Of a stretch of 64,000 bases of DNA, positions 47,036 through 58,663 are shown piece after piece (position 1 is the stretch's first letter; each line of letters starts with the position of its first letter). The notes below the pieces were generated by a model. The model had not been told where the DNA came from, did not search any database, and worked only from the letters and a program-made list of their open reading frames with translations. The translations under genes were made by a program, and so were the position numbers. The DNA is taken from contig NZ_CP034835.1 of assembly GCF_004014715.1 (NCBI RefSeq), forward strand, positions 1,302,001 through 1,366,000. The letters are read 5' to 3'. The DNA comes from Pseudoalteromonas sp. R3. GTDB taxonomy: Bacteria; Pseudomonadota; Gammaproteobacteria; Enterobacterales; Alteromonadaceae.

Positions 47036-49030
47036 ATGCCATCTCGCAAAGAACTTGCAAATGCCATACGCGTTCTGTCCATGGACGCAGTTCAAAAGGC
47101 CAAATCCGGTCACCCGGGTGCCCCAATGGGTATGGCCGATATCGCAGAGGTATTGTGGCGCGATTATTTAAAGCATAACCCCAATAATCCTGAGTGGGTT
47201 GATCGTGACCGCTTTGTATTATCAAATGGCCATGGTTCCATGCTCATTTATTCTCTGTTGCATTTGTCTGGCTATGATCTGTCTATTGATGAACTGAAAA
47301 ACTTCCGTCAGATGCATTCAAAAACGCCAGGTCATCCAGAGTATGGCTATGCACCTGGTATTGAAACGACTACAGGTCCGTTGGGGCAGGGCATCACCAA
47401 TGCCGTAGGTATGGCAATTGCGGAAAAAGCGCTGGCAGCTCAGTTTAACCGTGACGAGTACGATATTGTAAATCACTACACGTATGCTTTCCTTGGCGAT
47501 GGCTGTTTGATGGAAGGTATTTCTCACGAAGCCTGTTCACTGGCCGGTACTTTAGGTCTGGGTAAACTGATCGCATTTTGGGATGACAATGGCATTTCAA
47601 TTGACGGTGAAGTTGAAGGCTGGTTCAGCGATGACACGCCGAAGCGTTTTGAAGCATACGGCTGGCACGTCATTGCGGATGTGGATGGCCATGACAGCGA
47701 CGCCATCGCAGCAGCGATTGAAGCGGCACGCGCAGAATCAGACAAGCCAACGCTTATTTGTTGTAAAACAGTGATTGGTTATGGCTCACCAAACAAGTCG
47801 GGCAGCCACGATTGTCACGGCGCCCCTCTAGGTGATGACGAGATCAAAGCGGCACGCGAGTTCCTGGGCTGGGAGCATGAGGCGTTTGAAATCCCTGAGT
47901 CTGTTTACGCAAAATGGGATGCGTCTGCACATGGCCAGCAAATTCAGAGCGAGTGGCTGGTTAAGTTCACAGAATATCAGATGCATTACCCTGAACTGGC
48001 GGCGGAATTTGAGCGTCGTACTAAAGGCGAGTTACCTGCTGATTGGGCACAGAAAAGTGCTGAGTACATTGCCCAGCTACAGGCCAACCCGGCTAACCCG
48101 GCAACCCGTAAAGCATCACAAAATGCACTGAATGCATTTGGCCCTCTGTTACCTGAGTTTATGGGCGGTTCAGCGGACTTAGCGGGTTCTAACCTGACAC
48201 TGTGGGATGGCTCCAAAGGCCTGACAGCAGACGATGCCTCAGGCAACTACATCTTCTACGGTGTACGTGAATTCGGTATGTCGGCCATTATGAATGGTAT
48301 TGCTTTGCACAAAGGCTTTATTCCTTACGGCGCAACCTTCCTGATGTTCATGGAATACGCCCGTAACGCAGTACGTATGGCAGCACTGATGAAGCAGCCT
48401 AGCATCTTTGTTTATACCCACGATTCAATCGGTCTGGGCGAAGATGGCCCAACGCACCAGCCAGTAGAGCAGCTGGCAAGTATGCGCATGACCCCAAATC
48501 TGGTTAACTGGCGCCCGTGCGACCAGGTTGAATCCGCTGTAGCCTGGCAGCAGGCTATCGAGCGTAAAGACGGTCCTACGTCATTGGTATTTACCCGTCA
48601 GGGGCTTGAGCAACAGGCGCGTAGCGACGAACAGGTTGCAGCCATTAAGCAAGGTGGTTATGTACTGAGCTGTGACGGTGAACCAGAGCTTATCCTGATT
48701 GCAACGGGTTCAGAAGTTCAACTGGCAGTAGAAGCTGCGGCACAACTTCGTGACAGTGGCAAGCGCGTACGCGTAGTGTCTATGCCATCTACCGATGCAT
48801 TCGATGCACAGTCTGCTGAGTATAAAGAGTCTGTATTGCCAGCTGCGGTAACACGCCGTGTTGCTATCGAAGCAGGTATTGAAGACTACTGGTATAAGTA
48901 CGTTGGTCTGAATGGCGCGGTTGTTGGCATGAGCACCTTTGGTGAGTCAGCGCCTGCAGCTGAGCTGTTCAAGCACTTCGGCTTTACCGTTGAGAATGTG
49001 GTTGCCAAGGCAACAGCGCTGTTCAACTAA
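47036..49030 (+). CDS. tkt: Transketolase
   Basis: A 664-residue thiamine-diphosphate enzyme of the pentose phosphate pathway. Motifs include [23 protein letters not shown] and [14 protein letters not shown]. The start has the site GGTAGGAG 6-8 nt upstream. Confidence 0.98.
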   Translation: MPSRKELANAIRVLSMDAVQKAKSGHPGAPMGMADIAEVLWRDYLKHNPNNPEWVDRDRFVLSNGHGSMLIYSLLHLSGYDLSIDELKNFRQMHSKTPGHPEYGYAPGIETTTGPLGQGITNAVGMAIAEKALAAQFNRDEYDIVNHYTYAFLGDGCLMEGISHEACSLAGTLGLGKLIAFWDDNGISIDGEVEGWFSDDTPKRFEAYGWHVIADVDGHDSDAIAAAIEAARAESDKPTLICCKTVIGYGSPNKSGSHDCHGAPLGDDEIKAAREFLGWEHEAFEIPESVYAKWDASAHGQQIQSEWLVKFTEYQMHYPELAAEFERRTKGELPADWAQKSAEYIAQLQANPANPATRKASQNALNAFGPLLPEFMGGSADLAGSNLTLWDGSKGLTADDASGNYIFYGVREFGMSAIMNGIALHKGFIPYGATFLMFMEYARNAVRMAALMKQPSIFVYTHDSIGLGEDGPTHQPVEQLASMRMTPNLVNWRPCDQVESAVAWQQAIERKDGPTSLVFTRQGLEQQARSDEQVAAIKQGGYVLSCDGEPELILIATGSEVQLAVEAAAQLRDSGKRVRVVSMPSTDAFDAQSAEYKESVLPAAVTRRVAIEAGIEDYWYKYVGLNGAVVGMSTFGESAPAAELFKHFGFTVENVVAKATALFN

Positions 49031-49047
49031 GCTCAAAGTTTGCATTG

Positions 49048-49082
49048 AAAAAGCCGTTTAGGGAAACCTAAGCGGCTTTTTT
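49048..49082 (+). terminator. Rho-independent terminator after tkt
   Basis: AAAAAGCCG and TTTAGG pair with CCTAAG and CGGCTTTTTT around a GAAA loop. Confidence 0.9.
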
Positions 49083-49224
49083 ATGTTCTGAATAGGCTTG
49101 AACTGGTACAAGCTATTGTTCTTTGTTGTAATTAATGTTTTATAGTGAGGGGTTACTGTTTCGGATATGCCCGAAACCTCGTGCTCTTATCATTAAACGA
49201 TAACTGGTCATCAGGAGTCATAGG

Positions 49225-49866
49225 TTGAGGATACTATTTATCACCCTAATATTGGTTTCTCTGAACGTGTCTGCCACCGCGGGCATAAAGAGTGAAAGCG
49301 GCATCTTTGCATTTGTTGGGGAGCAGGTGGACTTTTATCAGTTTGAGTCCAATGTAGGCGACGGTGTGATCCGCATGGATGGCGCATTCAAAGCGAAATA
49401 CAAAGTCCTGGAGAAAGTCCACGGAGAGTTTAATGCCGATGTAATCTCGTTTGAAGTCTACGATCACTACGGCACTCCTGCGTTTGCAAAGTATAAGTAT
49501 GTACTGTTATTTGTCACAGAGCATGACGGGAAAATATACCACGAAAAGTACCAGTACTTTGATGTTTATAAGACACAGTCGGGGGAGTGGGCCTATTGCG
49601 GTGCTCCCTTTGAGTACGAAGAAGCTGTGAATCCTAAGCCATTGGAGAATATCGAATTCAGTCCAGTAATCGAATATAGCACAGTGATGTACAATGAGGC
49701 GTATGCAAAGGAAGTGTTTCCGGAGCCCACTTTTGAACATGCAAATGGCAAAGCTACCTGCCGACAAGGCGTTTATGTGGATGAGCTTTTTAGGATAAAA
49801 CAAGAAGAAATTTTGAAAAATCGTGGTCATTCAGCGAAACCTGGCAGCAAAACCTTATCTCGCTGA
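49225..49866 (+). CDS. Secreted protein of unknown function
   Basis: I do not recognise this 213-residue protein. It has a signal peptide (L-F-I-T-L-I-L-V-S-L-N-V-S-A-T-A) and is rich in Tyr, Phe and Glu, with two cysteines (in W-A-Y-C-G-A and A-T-C-R-Q-G) that could pair in the periplasm. The start is TTG, backed by AGGAG about 10 nt upstream. Confidence 0.65.
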   Translation: MRILFITLILVSLNVSATAGIKSESGIFAFVGEQVDFYQFESNVGDGVIRMDGAFKAKYKVLEKVHGEFNADVISFEVYDHYGTPAFAKYKYVLLFVTEHDGKIYHEKYQYFDVYKTQSGEWAYCGAPFEYEEAVNPKPLENIEFSPVIEYSTVMYNEAYAKEVFPEPTFEHANGKATCRQGVYVDELFRIKQEEILKNRGHSAKPGSKTLSR

Positions 49867-49897
49867 ATGTATCATCTATCTGCACTTTAACATCGGC

Positions 49898-50629
49898 TTA
49901 GAACCGATAGGCGAGGCTCACATTGATACCCATTTCGTTGCTGCTACGGTCAAACCAGTTGGACTGGTGGTAGATTGTCTCTAATGTGCCATACCAACTG
50001 GGCGTAAAGGCATGTTCTATGGCTAAGCTCAGGCCGTAGTTATGTCCATCATAGTCGAGCACTTTATTGGCCACATCCTTATTGCAGCCTTCGCGCTTTT
50101 CACAGTAAATAATTTCAATATCACCTGGTTGATAAAAGACGCTGCCATAGACTAGCAGTTGTGGTGAAATTCTGTACCCGCTAATAAGGGACACGTCCAG
50201 CAGTTGCTTATCAAGCCCCCAATGTCGGTAGGTATTCTGGTTGCCAGTGCTACCGTTGTCATTGTTTTTGACATACCCAAACCGTACAGCATGGCTCCAG
50301 TCACCGCTTTGAGCATGTTCACGATGCTTACCGTAAAATTGGTATTTGATCCCATAATTAGCATCGCTGGCAATGGTGGCGTCAAGTTCAAGTCCGAAAC
50401 CCAGCGAAAGTTTGGCAGAAGTTAGCCCTTTCGACTCACTTTCCGCGTCTATGCTACCTTTATGAGGCATTACGTGTGTGGTTGCCTTGCCGAAAGCAAG
50501 CTCCAGCTTGAGCGCTTCTTCGTTGACCTCTGAGCTGCTTAACCTGACCATGTCATTGTGTGCTTTGGGTGTGGAATTGCACCCAGCCAGAACGGTCAGT
50601 GCCACGGGTATCAAGATTACTTTGTTCAT
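49898..50629 (-). CDS. Lipoprotein with beta-barrel-like sequence
   Basis: The 243-residue protein has a lipobox (L-A-G-C, Cys17) followed by alternating hydrophobic strands. It ends in N-V-S-L-A-Y-R-F, a terminal aromatic as in outer-membrane barrel proteins. A lipobox and a barrel together are unusual but known. No family is recognised. It converges with the gene at 49225. Confidence 0.65.
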   Translation of the reverse strand: MNKVILIPVALTVLAGCNSTPKAHNDMVRLSSSEVNEEALKLELAFGKATTHVMPHKGSIDAESESKGLTSAKLSLGFGLELDATIASDANYGIKYQFYGKHREHAQSGDWSHAVRFGYVKNNDNGSTGNQNTYRHWGLDKQLLDVSLISGYRISPQLLVYGSVFYQPGDIEIIYCEKREGCNKDVANKVLDYDGHNYGLSLAIEHAFTPSWYGTLETIYHQSNWFDRSSNEMGINVSLAYRF

Positions 50630-50899
50630 GTGATTTAATTCTATTCCGTTAAAAATGGCGCAAGTGTGCAGTATCGTCCCTTAAATTGCAACTTTTGGTG
50701 GCAAGACTGGGCACAATGGTGGCTTTTGCAGCGAACAGGAGAAAAGAATTGCTCATCTTAAGCATCAAAATTGATCGTTTGTCTCTGGTCTGATTTTTAC
50801 ATACAAATAGCGTTATACCGGTTGGAAAAACCATCATAAACAGGTGGTCTGTTGCACTATGCTAAAAGCATAAAAGGTCAGGCCACACTAAGGACTAAA

Positions 50900-52353
50900 A
50901 TGTTGTCTACGCTATTTGTTGTTGATCAAAACGCAGATATTTTACCACTGAACGACAATGTGGTGACTTTCGAAACTTATCTTCAGGAGTATCCTAAACT
51001 CGGCGAGTCTAAGCTCAGGGTTATTAACCTTTGTGACAGCCGACGATACCTCAGTCAGGGCTATTATTGCTCCTTGCTGGCTGAAGCACGCAATCATCAG
51101 GCGCTGCCGAATGTAAAAGTGATCAATGAACTGGGTGATGAGGGCTGCACCGTGTATTTGTCTCAGGTCTGGTGCGCGCAGCAGGGCATAGCCGTGTCAC
51201 AGCCCTTGTCTTTGTTGGTCTGTATGGGCGAAACACAGCAGGCTGCATATACCAAGCTGGCAGCGCATTTGTTTGCACAATTCCAGGCTCCGTTACTGAC
51301 TGTGAATGTTCAGCTGCAGGGCGCGGGACTGCAAGTCCAGGTTTTGCGCAGCGACTTTTCATCAATTGATGCTGATGAGCTGGCATATTGTGCACAGGTG
51401 CTTAGTCGAGTCCATGCAATGCAATGCAATGGAAGAAGCGCAAAAGTAGTAAAAAGCACCGCTGGGATCTGGCTATGCTGGTTGATCATCAAGAGCAGTT
51501 GCCGCCGAGTAACAAAAACGCCGTTAGTCGCTTTGTGAAGGCCGGGGCCAAGCTGGGTATTAAAGTTCACCTGGTCGAGGCGGCTGAGCTGTATAACTTA
51601 AGTCAGTTTGATGGGTTGTTCATTCGCGAAACAACAGCTATTGATCATCATACCTATCGTCTTGCCCAGGAGGCGGAGCAAAAAGACTTAGTGGTGATTG
51701 ACGACCCCAGCTCTATTTTACGCTGCTGCAATAAAGTGTTCTTGCACGATGCGTTTAACTATAAAAAAGTGCCGTCACTGGAAACGCGCTTTGTTAGCCA
51801 GTGCTCTGAAAAGGTAATTGAAGAGTTGGTTGAACAGTTGTCATTGCCTATGGTCCTTAAAATGCCGGAAAGTGCATTTTCAAAGGGAGTTTATAAGGTA
51901 AAAACCAAAGAAGAGCTGCAATTTCGGTTGAACCTGTTATTGGGAGAGTCGGCCCTTGTGCTGGCCCAGGCATATCTGTATACCGATTATGACTGGCGTA
52001 TTGGGGTACTCAACGGACGCGCCATTTATGCGTGCCGTTATCATATGGCGCGCAATCATTGGCAGATCTATAACCACAGTTCAAAACGCAACTTCTCAGG
52101 TGGGTTTGACACTTTGCCGACCTTTGAGGTGCCTAAGGCTGTGCTGGGCGCCGCACTGAAAGCTGCGGCTGTGGTTGGCAACGGCTTGTATGGCATTGAC
52201 ATTAAAGAGCATGAGGGTAAGGCCTATGTGCTGGAGGTGAACGATAACCCCAGCATCGATCAGGGTGTAGAAGACAAGTACCTGGGCGATGAGCTGTATA
52301 TGCAGATCATGTCCGAATTCTTACGCCGTCTTGAGGCGAGAGGTAAAAAGTAA
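50900..52353 (+). pseudogene. RimK-like ATP-grasp ligase with RLAN domain, out of frame as read
   Basis: The 5' part (from ATG 50900, AAGGA upstream) encodes an N-terminal domain of the RLAN type. The ATP-grasp part (F-I-R-E-T-T-A-I-D-H-H-T, K-M-P-E-S-A-F-S-K-G, E-V-N-D-N-P-S-I-D-Q-G) reads in another frame. They meet at three copies of ATGCA (51414-51428). With two copies the whole gene is one frame of about 480 residues, the usual length of these fused proteins. The second part could also start alone at ATG 51424. RimK-like ligases add amino acids to peptides or proteins; the substrate here is unknown. It abuts the GNAT/C39 gene. Confidence 0.8.
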
Positions 52354-53460
52354 TGTTGCAGGCCTGTATGGTGGTTGAAAAAGCCCAGCCAGCGGATTTA
52401 GCCGAACTGGTTGAGCTGGAAGGGCGTTGCTTTAGCAGCGACAGGCTCAGTCGTCGCCAGTTTAAGCATCATATCGGGTTCGAGCACAGCCTGCTGTTGA
52501 CTGCCCGACTGGCAGGTGAACTGGTGGGTTATGGATTGCTATGGTTGCATCAGGGAACACGACTGGCACGCTTGTACTCACTAGCTGTATCGCAGGAGCA
52601 CCAGGGCAAGGGTATTGCCCGACAGTTGATGACGGCGCTTGAGTCTCAGGCGGCCCAGCTTGGTTGGTTTTATATGCGGTTGGAAGTTGCAAAGCGCAAC
52701 ACGGCGGCAATCGCTCTATACAAGAAGCTGGGGTATCGAGTATTTGGTGAATATCTTAATTACTACGAGGACCACGATGATGCGCTGAGAATGCAAAAGT
52801 GTATTCGCAAGCGCGCTGAGCAGGCGACCTTGCAGGTTGCCCTGGTATCAACAGACGACAGAGTTTACCTGTGGGCCTGCGTCTTTGATGATGGCGATGG
52901 CCAGCATAGATCCGAATTGTATGGGAGATCAGAGCCTGGAGCTTGAGATCTGGCGCGAAGCAACAACCATTTTTATGACCTCTGGACATGGTGGTTGCCA
53001 TCCATTTGGCCTGGCGCTTGCTGCTGAAAGGCGTGGCTTTGCGACCGAAGTCGTGGTGAATACCGCACAGCCACTATTTATTGATGGGGTGCGAAACGAA
53101 CAGAAAAAACAGGTCATGACACTGGTACATGAGCAATTTAAGCAAGAATGTGAATATCGTGATATTCCCGTTCATTGTGCCAGCCTTCAACTTGAACAAG
53201 TTGAGCTGTGGCTGTCTCAGGGGAGTTCGATATTGGCTTTGATCAGCACTTATCGGTTGAACGGTAAGAAGGCACCACATTGGGTCTTAATCACCGGCAT
53301 CGATACGCTCTGCTTGTATGTCAATGACCCGGATGTGGAAGATGAGCAGGAGGCAATTGACTGTCAGCAGGTGCCCATTGCACGTGAAGACTTTGAGAGA
53401 ATGGCCACTTTTGGTGCTAACAAGCTCAGTGCGCTGGTGGTGTTACATGAATCATTTTGA
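52353..53460 (+). pseudogene. GNAT acetyltransferase - C39-like peptidase fusion, frameshifted as read
   Basis: The first part (52353 to about 52830) is a GNAT domain (L-Y-S-L-A-V-S-Q-E-H-Q-G-K-G-I-A-R-Q near residue 75). The second is a C39-like peptidase (Q-Q-T-T-E-F-T-C-G-P-A-S-L-M-M-A-M, with the likely catalytic Cys, and P-H-W-V-L-I-T-G-I-D with the His) in another frame. Related proteins carry both in one chain of about 370 residues. The frame changes between about 52800 and 52837; an extra G in GG at 52835-52836 would explain it. The gene directly follows the ATP-grasp gene (overlap of one base), so both probably act on one peptide substrate. Confidence 0.8.
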
Positions 53461-53467
53461 GCGCACT

Positions 53468-53502
53468 AGTACAAATTTCACTTAATGCAGCACATAGGTA
53501 TA
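53468..53502. repeat. Short remnant of the IS630-like MITE
   Basis: GTACAAATTTCACTTAATGC followed closely by GGTATAAAA resembles the two ends of the MITE at 41243-41404 with the centre deleted. Confidence 0.5.
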
Positions 53503-53507
53503 AAAAG

Positions 53508-53537
53508 AAAAGGCCCGCTCAAAGAGCGGGCCTTTTT
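53508..53537. terminator. Bidirectional terminator between the C39 gene and the chemotaxis receptor gene
   Basis: AAAAGGCCCGCTC, 3-nt loop, GAGCGGGCCTTTTT lies between two converging genes. Confidence 0.9.
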
Positions 53538-53556
53538 GATTTGGTAAAGTTTGAAA

Positions 53557-55572
53557 TTAGACCCTGAACTGGTCGACAGACTGTCTCAGCTCTTCGGCCA
53601 GCTTAGCTACTTCTGAGCTCGAGATAGATGTCTGGTTTGCACCTTCAGCTGTTTGCTCGGCGATGGTCACGATAGACTCAAGACGTTCGCTGATCTCCTG
53701 CGAAACTTGCTGCTGCTCGTTGGCTGCATTGGCAATTTCTTCACTGACATCGTGTGCGCGTGAGACTGCATCAGTGATAGAGTTAAGCGCTTCGTTGGCC
53801 ACATCACTTTGATGAACACATGACTCAGCCTGTTGCTGGCCTTTCGACATGGCGCTAACGGCTTCTTCCGCACCACTTTGCAGTGACTCAATCATAGCCT
53901 GGATCTCTTGGGTTGACTCTTGGGTCTTGCTGGCAAGAGAGCGTACCTCATCTGCAACAACAGCAAAACCACGACCCTGCTCACCTGCACGTGCGGCTTC
54001 GATGGCAGCATTGAGTGCCAGCAGGTTGGTTTGCTCTGCAATACCGCGGATAACATCCAGGATCCCGCCAATGGCAGAACTGTCCTGATGTAGTTTGTTG
54101 ATGACCTCTGAGACGGCTTCCACCTCATGAGCCAGTTGCTCAATGGTGTGCTTGTTGTCCTGAGAAATACCTTTTACGCGCTCAGCTTCTTTGTCCGCGT
54201 TCTTGATTTCCTGTAACGCCTGATGGGCACTGTTACTCACCCCATGGGCAGTACTACTCATTTCTGTGGTAGCAGTGGCTGCTTGTTCAACCTGAGACTG
54301 CTGGCTCTTAATTGCCTGGCTAGACTCTATGGTAATGGCTGAGGTTTCTTCCGAGGCTGCTGCTAGCTGGGTTGAACGCGACACAATACCTGTGATCAGT
54401 TCACGCAGGCTGGCGATAAGACTATTACAGCTGCGTGCCAGTTCGCCAAACTCATCTTTCGCTGAATCATCCAGTGTCTGGGTCATGTCGCCACGCGCCA
54501 CAATGTTGAGTATTCTGTTTACTTCGGCCAGTGGCTTGGTAATACGGCTGACAGTCAAATAAGCAATAACAATGGCTAACAGGGCTGCCATGATCATGCC
54601 TACCCAGGTCCACATATTTGCAGAAGTCACGTCTGCGCGTACTTCGTCCTGGATATCAAACGCGAGTTGTTTAGATTGCGCAACCAGCTCACCAAGCTGT
54701 TTTAATGCCGCATTGGTTGTCGTCTCTGCAGCATCCAACTCAGAGCGAGTCTTTTGCCTTGCAGCAATCAGCTGACCAACATTGCCGGCAATGCCGCTTG
54801 AGCCTTTTAGCTGAGCAAGGAGGTCACTGTAGTACTGCTGTAAATCGTCAGCCAGGGTGCTATCAAGTTGAGAGACGGTTGATGTCATCAGCGCCATGTT
54901 GCGCTCCAGCTCTTCCAGCACATAGGCTTGTTCTTTTTCGACTATGTCCAGTGTGTTGCGTTCTTTGATAGTCATCATATCTGTACTGGTGGTAACCGCT
55001 GAACTAAACAGGTTTTCCAGTTTGGTTGCGGCCTGATAAGCGCGGTTGTCGCTTTCTTGTAAGCCATCCAGGTCAAGGATATCTAGCACTACTGTAGTGG
55101 CATCTTCCGCTGCCATTTCGGTGTCTTCGAGTTGTTTCTTAAGGGTATTAACCAGCATAAGCTCACGGGCTTTGTTGCTTAGTAAGTCCTGCACTGAGGC
55201 CGAGAATTGTTTAAAGCTTGTTTCGACCTGACGTTTGCTTTGTGCCAGACCCGGGTCTTGGTCAACCACTGCACCTAATTCAGAAAAGGTTTTATTAAAC
55301 GCTTGCTGGCGCTCATTAAACTTTGCCTTAAGTGAATTAAGCTCGTCGGGTGACTGGGTAAAGTAACTGCCCTGAGCAAGTTTACTCATTTGAGTAAATT
55401 CGATCTGTAAGGCTGCACTGCTATCGAGCGCAGGCAATGACAGAGAATTAACCAGTCTTGTGGAATTATCAATATTGGCGATCCTTAGCAGCGAGTTTCC
55501 TCCGATCATCAACAGGAGCAGAGTGATTATTATAAAACCACCCCAAATGCGTTGGCTTACAGTCAAATTCAT
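53557..55572 (-). CDS. Methyl-accepting chemotaxis protein
   Basis: A 671-residue receptor. TM1 lies at about 10-30, with a periplasmic helical sensor to about 320, TM2 at about 322-343 and a HAMP domain following. The cytoplasmic signalling domain has the conserved hairpin tip [16 protein letters not shown]. The ligand is unknown. The gene stands alone. Confidence 0.95.
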   Translation of the reverse strand: MNLTVSQRIWGGFIIITLLLLMIGGNSLLRIANIDNSTRLVNSLSLPALDSSAALQIEFTQMSKLAQGSYFTQSPDELNSLKAKFNERQQAFNKTFSELGAVVDQDPGLAQSKRQVETSFKQFSASVQDLLSNKARELMLVNTLKKQLEDTEMAAEDATTVVLDILDLDGLQESDNRAYQAATKLENLFSSAVTTSTDMMTIKERNTLDIVEKEQAYVLEELERNMALMTSTVSQLDSTLADDLQQYYSDLLAQLKGSSGIAGNVGQLIAARQKTRSELDAAETTTNAALKQLGELVAQSKQLAFDIQDEVRADVTSANMWTWVGMIMAALLAIVIAYLTVSRITKPLAEVNRILNIVARGDMTQTLDDSAKDEFGELARSCNSLIASLRELITGIVSRSTQLAAASEETSAITIESSQAIKSQQSQVEQAATATTEMSSTAHGVSNSAHQALQEIKNADKEAERVKGISQDNKHTIEQLAHEVEAVSEVINKLHQDSSAIGGILDVIRGIAEQTNLLALNAAIEAARAGEQGRGFAVVADEVRSLASKTQESTQEIQAMIESLQSGAEEAVSAMSKGQQQAESCVHQSDVANEALNSITDAVSRAHDVSEEIANAANEQQQVSQEISERLESIVTIAEQTAEGANQTSISSSEVAKLAEELRQSVDQFRV

Positions 55573-55685
55573 ACGGGTACCATCAAATTAAAGCTGAATG
55601 AATGCTTATCGGATTTATTGCGCGATAGTTAAGTATTTTATAGCAGATGTGAATTCAAAATTCAGTAAAATCGGCTGAGAAACAG

Positions 55686-56483
55686 TTAATTGCTCGAAAT
55701 TTGCTCATTTTTATCTAAATCAAGCAAGGTCATTGGCCCACCCCATACACATCCTGTATCTAAAGCAGTAACATTGGGCATATATGTGATGCCTTGTAGT
55801 GCTGCCCAGTGGCCAAACACGTAGCGACTAGGGTCGGTCTGAAAGCGTGGGTGAGTGAACCAGGGACGTAAATCACCGGCATCTTCTAACGTCCCTTTGT
55901 TGTCAAAATCGAGATGCCATTGAGACGTCAGAAAGCGCATTCGGGTAAACACATTGACTATGCTATTAAAGCGGCTTTGTTCATCTTCATCCAGTACCAG
56001 GCGTGACTCTTTGCCATACATGGCGCTCAGAAAGCGACTCGCCTCATCACCCATATATTTTTGCTGTGCCCAGTGTCCTAATGACAGGGCTTGTTCAATC
56101 TCCCAATCAGGGTGAATACCGGCATGAGAAATAAAAGTTCGATGGTTATCAAGATACACGCACAATGGCTGACGGCGCAAAAAAGTCAGATAATCTGGTA
56201 ATTGAGAGTGCTGGTATAGGGCGTCGAGCTTGTCTTTAGGGTTGGGTGTTTTGCCAAGCAATACATTACAGATAAGGTGTAAGTCGTGGTTGCCGAGTGT
56301 AATGGTTATGCAATCCTGATGACGAAATACAAAGTCAAGACAGCCAAGAGAATCAGGCCCTCTGGCTACGATATCGCCGACCAGATAAAGGTGGTCACGT
56401 GCAGGGTTGAACGCGACCTCCTGTAATAGCTGCTTTAATGGTGCAAAGCAGCCTTGCAGATCACCGACCACATAATTGGCCAT
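55686..56483 (-). CDS. apaH: Diadenosine tetraphosphatase
   Basis: A 265-residue metallophosphoesterase that cleaves Ap4A symmetrically to ADP. Motifs are G-D-L-Q-G-C (7-12), G-D-I-V-A-R-G-P-D-S-L (36-46) and G-N-H-D. It is the last gene of the lptD-surA-pdxA-rsmA-apaG-apaH operon, and the apaG stop overlaps its start by one base. Confidence 0.97.
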   Translation of the reverse strand: MANYVVGDLQGCFAPLKQLLQEVAFNPARDHLYLVGDIVARGPDSLGCLDFVFRHQDCITITLGNHDLHLICNVLLGKTPNPKDKLDALYQHSQLPDYLTFLRRQPLCVYLDNHRTFISHAGIHPDWEIEQALSLGHWAQQKYMGDEASRFLSAMYGKESRLVLDEDEQSRFNSIVNVFTRMRFLTSQWHLDFDNKGTLEDAGDLRPWFTHPRFQTDPSRYVFGHWAALQGITYMPNVTALDTGCVWGGPMTLLDLDKNEQISSN

Positions 56484-56872
56484 TAGTGCAGGATATCCGG
56501 GCGACTCAGTCTGAATACCTGAATAGGTGCCCGGAACTCGGTGCCAAACTCGTTGCGCATGACATAGTAGCCTTCCATCGTTCCAACTGGCGTGTCCAAC
56601 ACCGCACCGCTGGTATATTGGTAGCTTTCCCCCGGGCGAATGGTCGGTTGCTCGCCGACCACACCATCACCTTCAACCTCAGTTTCTTTGCCATTAGCGT
56701 CAGTGATCAGCCAGTAACGGCTTTCCAGTTTGGCATTGCACAAACTGTGATTTTTAATGGTAATGGTATAGGCAAAAACATATTTGTCTTTTTCTGGCTG
56801 AGATTGGCCTTCAACATAGAAGGTTTCTACAGCGACTTTGATCGGTGAGCCGATCTCACTCTTTGTTGTCAT
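56483..56872 (-). CDS. apaG: ApaG protein
   Basis: A 129-residue single-domain protein with an immunoglobulin-like fold, recognised from [14 protein letters not shown] and [10 protein letters not shown]. Its role is not established. It overlaps rsmA by 17 nt and adjoins apaH. Confidence 0.96.
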   Translation of the reverse strand: MTTKSEIGSPIKVAVETFYVEGQSQPEKDKYVFAYTITIKNHSLCNAKLESRYWLITDANGKETEVEGDGVVGEQPTIRPGESYQYTSGAVLDTPVGTMEGYYVMRNEFGTEFRAPIQVFRLSRPDILH

Positions 56873-57662
56873 AGATCCAGTTTGCTATCTCAATAAATTG
56901 CGAAAGGGAAATATTTTCTGCACGTAAACCCGGGTCGATCCCAAGGTCACTGAGTTGCTCAGCTGTCATCAAGTTAGACAAGCTGTTACGCAGCGTCTTA
57001 CGTCTTTGGTTGAAAGCTTCAAGACACACGGTGTTGAGGACTTTGGTGCTCTTTGCACTACGTTGCTGTGCTTCTTTAGGGATCAACCTTACCACTGCGG
57101 AGTCAACCTTTGGAGCGGGCTTAAAGCAAGTGGGTGGTACTTGGATCACCGGAATCGCGTGACAATAATACTGAGTCATCACACTCAAACGACCATAGGC
57201 TTTAGAACCTGGTCCGGCAACCATGCGATTCACGACTTCTTTTTGCAGCATGAAATGCATATGTTCAACCTGATCCGCAAATTCAAATAAATGAAAAAGC
57301 AGCGGGGTAGAGACGTTGTAGGGTAAATTACCAAAAATCTTCAACTTTTCATCGCCTTTGAGGAGCGTAGAAAAATCAAACTTCATGGCATCGCCCTGGT
57401 GCACCGTTAGTTTGGGTCCCATAAAAGGGTGGTGGATCAGCCGCTCTGCCAGATCACGGTCTAGTTCCACAACAGTAAGCTGGTCACTCAGCTCAACAAC
57501 GGGCTCAGTGATGGCACCTAAGCCTGGACCTATTTCAACCAGGTTGTCTGTGGGCTTAGGGTCGATGGCCGTGACAATCTTATCGATGATATTGCTGTCG
57601 TTAAGAAAGTTTTGGCCGAAGCGTTTACGGGCTCGGTGGCCCAAATGTACTTTATCTGTCAT
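56856..57662 (-). CDS. rsmA: 16S rRNA dimethyladenosine transferase
   Basis: The 268-residue enzyme methylates A1518 and A1519 of 16S rRNA. It has K-R-F-G-Q-N-F-L, the SAM motif [11 protein letters not shown] and the catalytic N-L-P-Y-N-V. It lies in the usual operon after pdxA, and the two reading frames overlap by 4 nt. Confidence 0.97.
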   Translation of the reverse strand: MTDKVHLGHRARKRFGQNFLNDSNIIDKIVTAIDPKPTDNLVEIGPGLGAITEPVVELSDQLTVVELDRDLAERLIHHPFMGPKLTVHQGDAMKFDFSTLLKGDEKLKIFGNLPYNVSTPLLFHLFEFADQVEHMHFMLQKEVVNRMVAGPGSKAYGRLSVMTQYYCHAIPVIQVPPTCFKPAPKVDSAVVRLIPKEAQQRSAKSTKVLNTVCLEAFNQRRKTLRNSLSNLMTAEQLSDLGIDPGLRAENISLSQFIEIANWIYDNKE

Positions 57663-58650
57663 GAACTCTGTGTTTTCTCGGTGGCGAGCTTAATTGCTTC
57701 GCGGATCGCTAATTCGAAACTACCGACTTCTGCGTTGCCGCTGGCGGCAAGGTCAAGTGCCGTGCCATGGTCAACTGAAGTACGGATAAAAGGCAATCCA
57801 AGGGTAATATTTACCGAATTGCCAAATCCTTTGTATTTTAACACAGGTAAGCCCTGATCGTGATACATTGCCAGTACGGCATCGGTATTTTCGAGATATT
57901 TAGCCTGAAACAGGGTATCTGCGGGCAGCGGGCCGACAAAATGCATGTCTTGTGCATTGAGCTCAGCAAGAACTGGCTCTATGGTATCGATTTCCTCGCT
58001 GCCCAAGTGTCCCCCTTCACCTGCATGCGGGTTTAATCCGCACACCAGTACATTTGGTTGCTCAATGCCAACTTGGTTTGCAAGTCCTGATAAAGAATAT
58101 GGGCAACTTTAGTTAAGCGCTCATGGGTAATGGCCTTAGAAACGTAAGCCAGAGGAATATGAGTCGTAACCAGTGCTACACGTAGCCCCTCGGTAGCCAA
58201 CATCATGACCACATCAGGGGTGTTGGATTGCTGAGCAAAGTACTCGGTATGGCCACTGAACGAAATACCTGCGCGATTAATGATCCCTTTATGAACTGGC
58301 CCGGTGACGACCGCATCGAACGTGCCGTCCATATTTTTTTCAGAAGCAATACGTAAGGTATCTAACACATACTGGCCATTGCGTTCGTCAAGCTCACCGG
58401 GGACGACGTCGCAGCCTTTGTCGACTTGAAGGTAATAAATACTGCCAGGCGGTGCCGCTATTGCTGGGGCATTGGGATCAAATGGAATGAGCTTAATGGT
58501 CGTATCTAGCTCCCTGGCGCGTTCTAGCATGATGTCTTTATCAACAACGGCGACCAGCTGAGCTGGCCAGTCGTGTTGCGCAAGTTTGATGACCAAATCT
58601 GGTCCTATCCCTGCCGGCTCACCGGGGGTGATTGCGATTCTTAAACTCAT
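57659..58650 (-). pseudogene. pdxA: 4-hydroxythreonine-4-phosphate dehydrogenase, frameshifted as read
   Basis: The 5' part (58650-58033) encodes PdxA up to L-Q-T-K-L and then goes out of frame. The 3' part (from about 58065, [15 protein letters not shown]) carries the rest. Adding one G to the run read as CC at 58068-58069 (plus strand) restores [12 protein letters not shown] and a normal length near 330 residues. The enzyme makes the pyridoxal phosphate precursor. As in holA and lptD, the defect is a missing G or C in a short run, so it may be a sequence error. Confidence 0.9.
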
Positions 58651-58663
58651 CTTAGTTCTTCTA

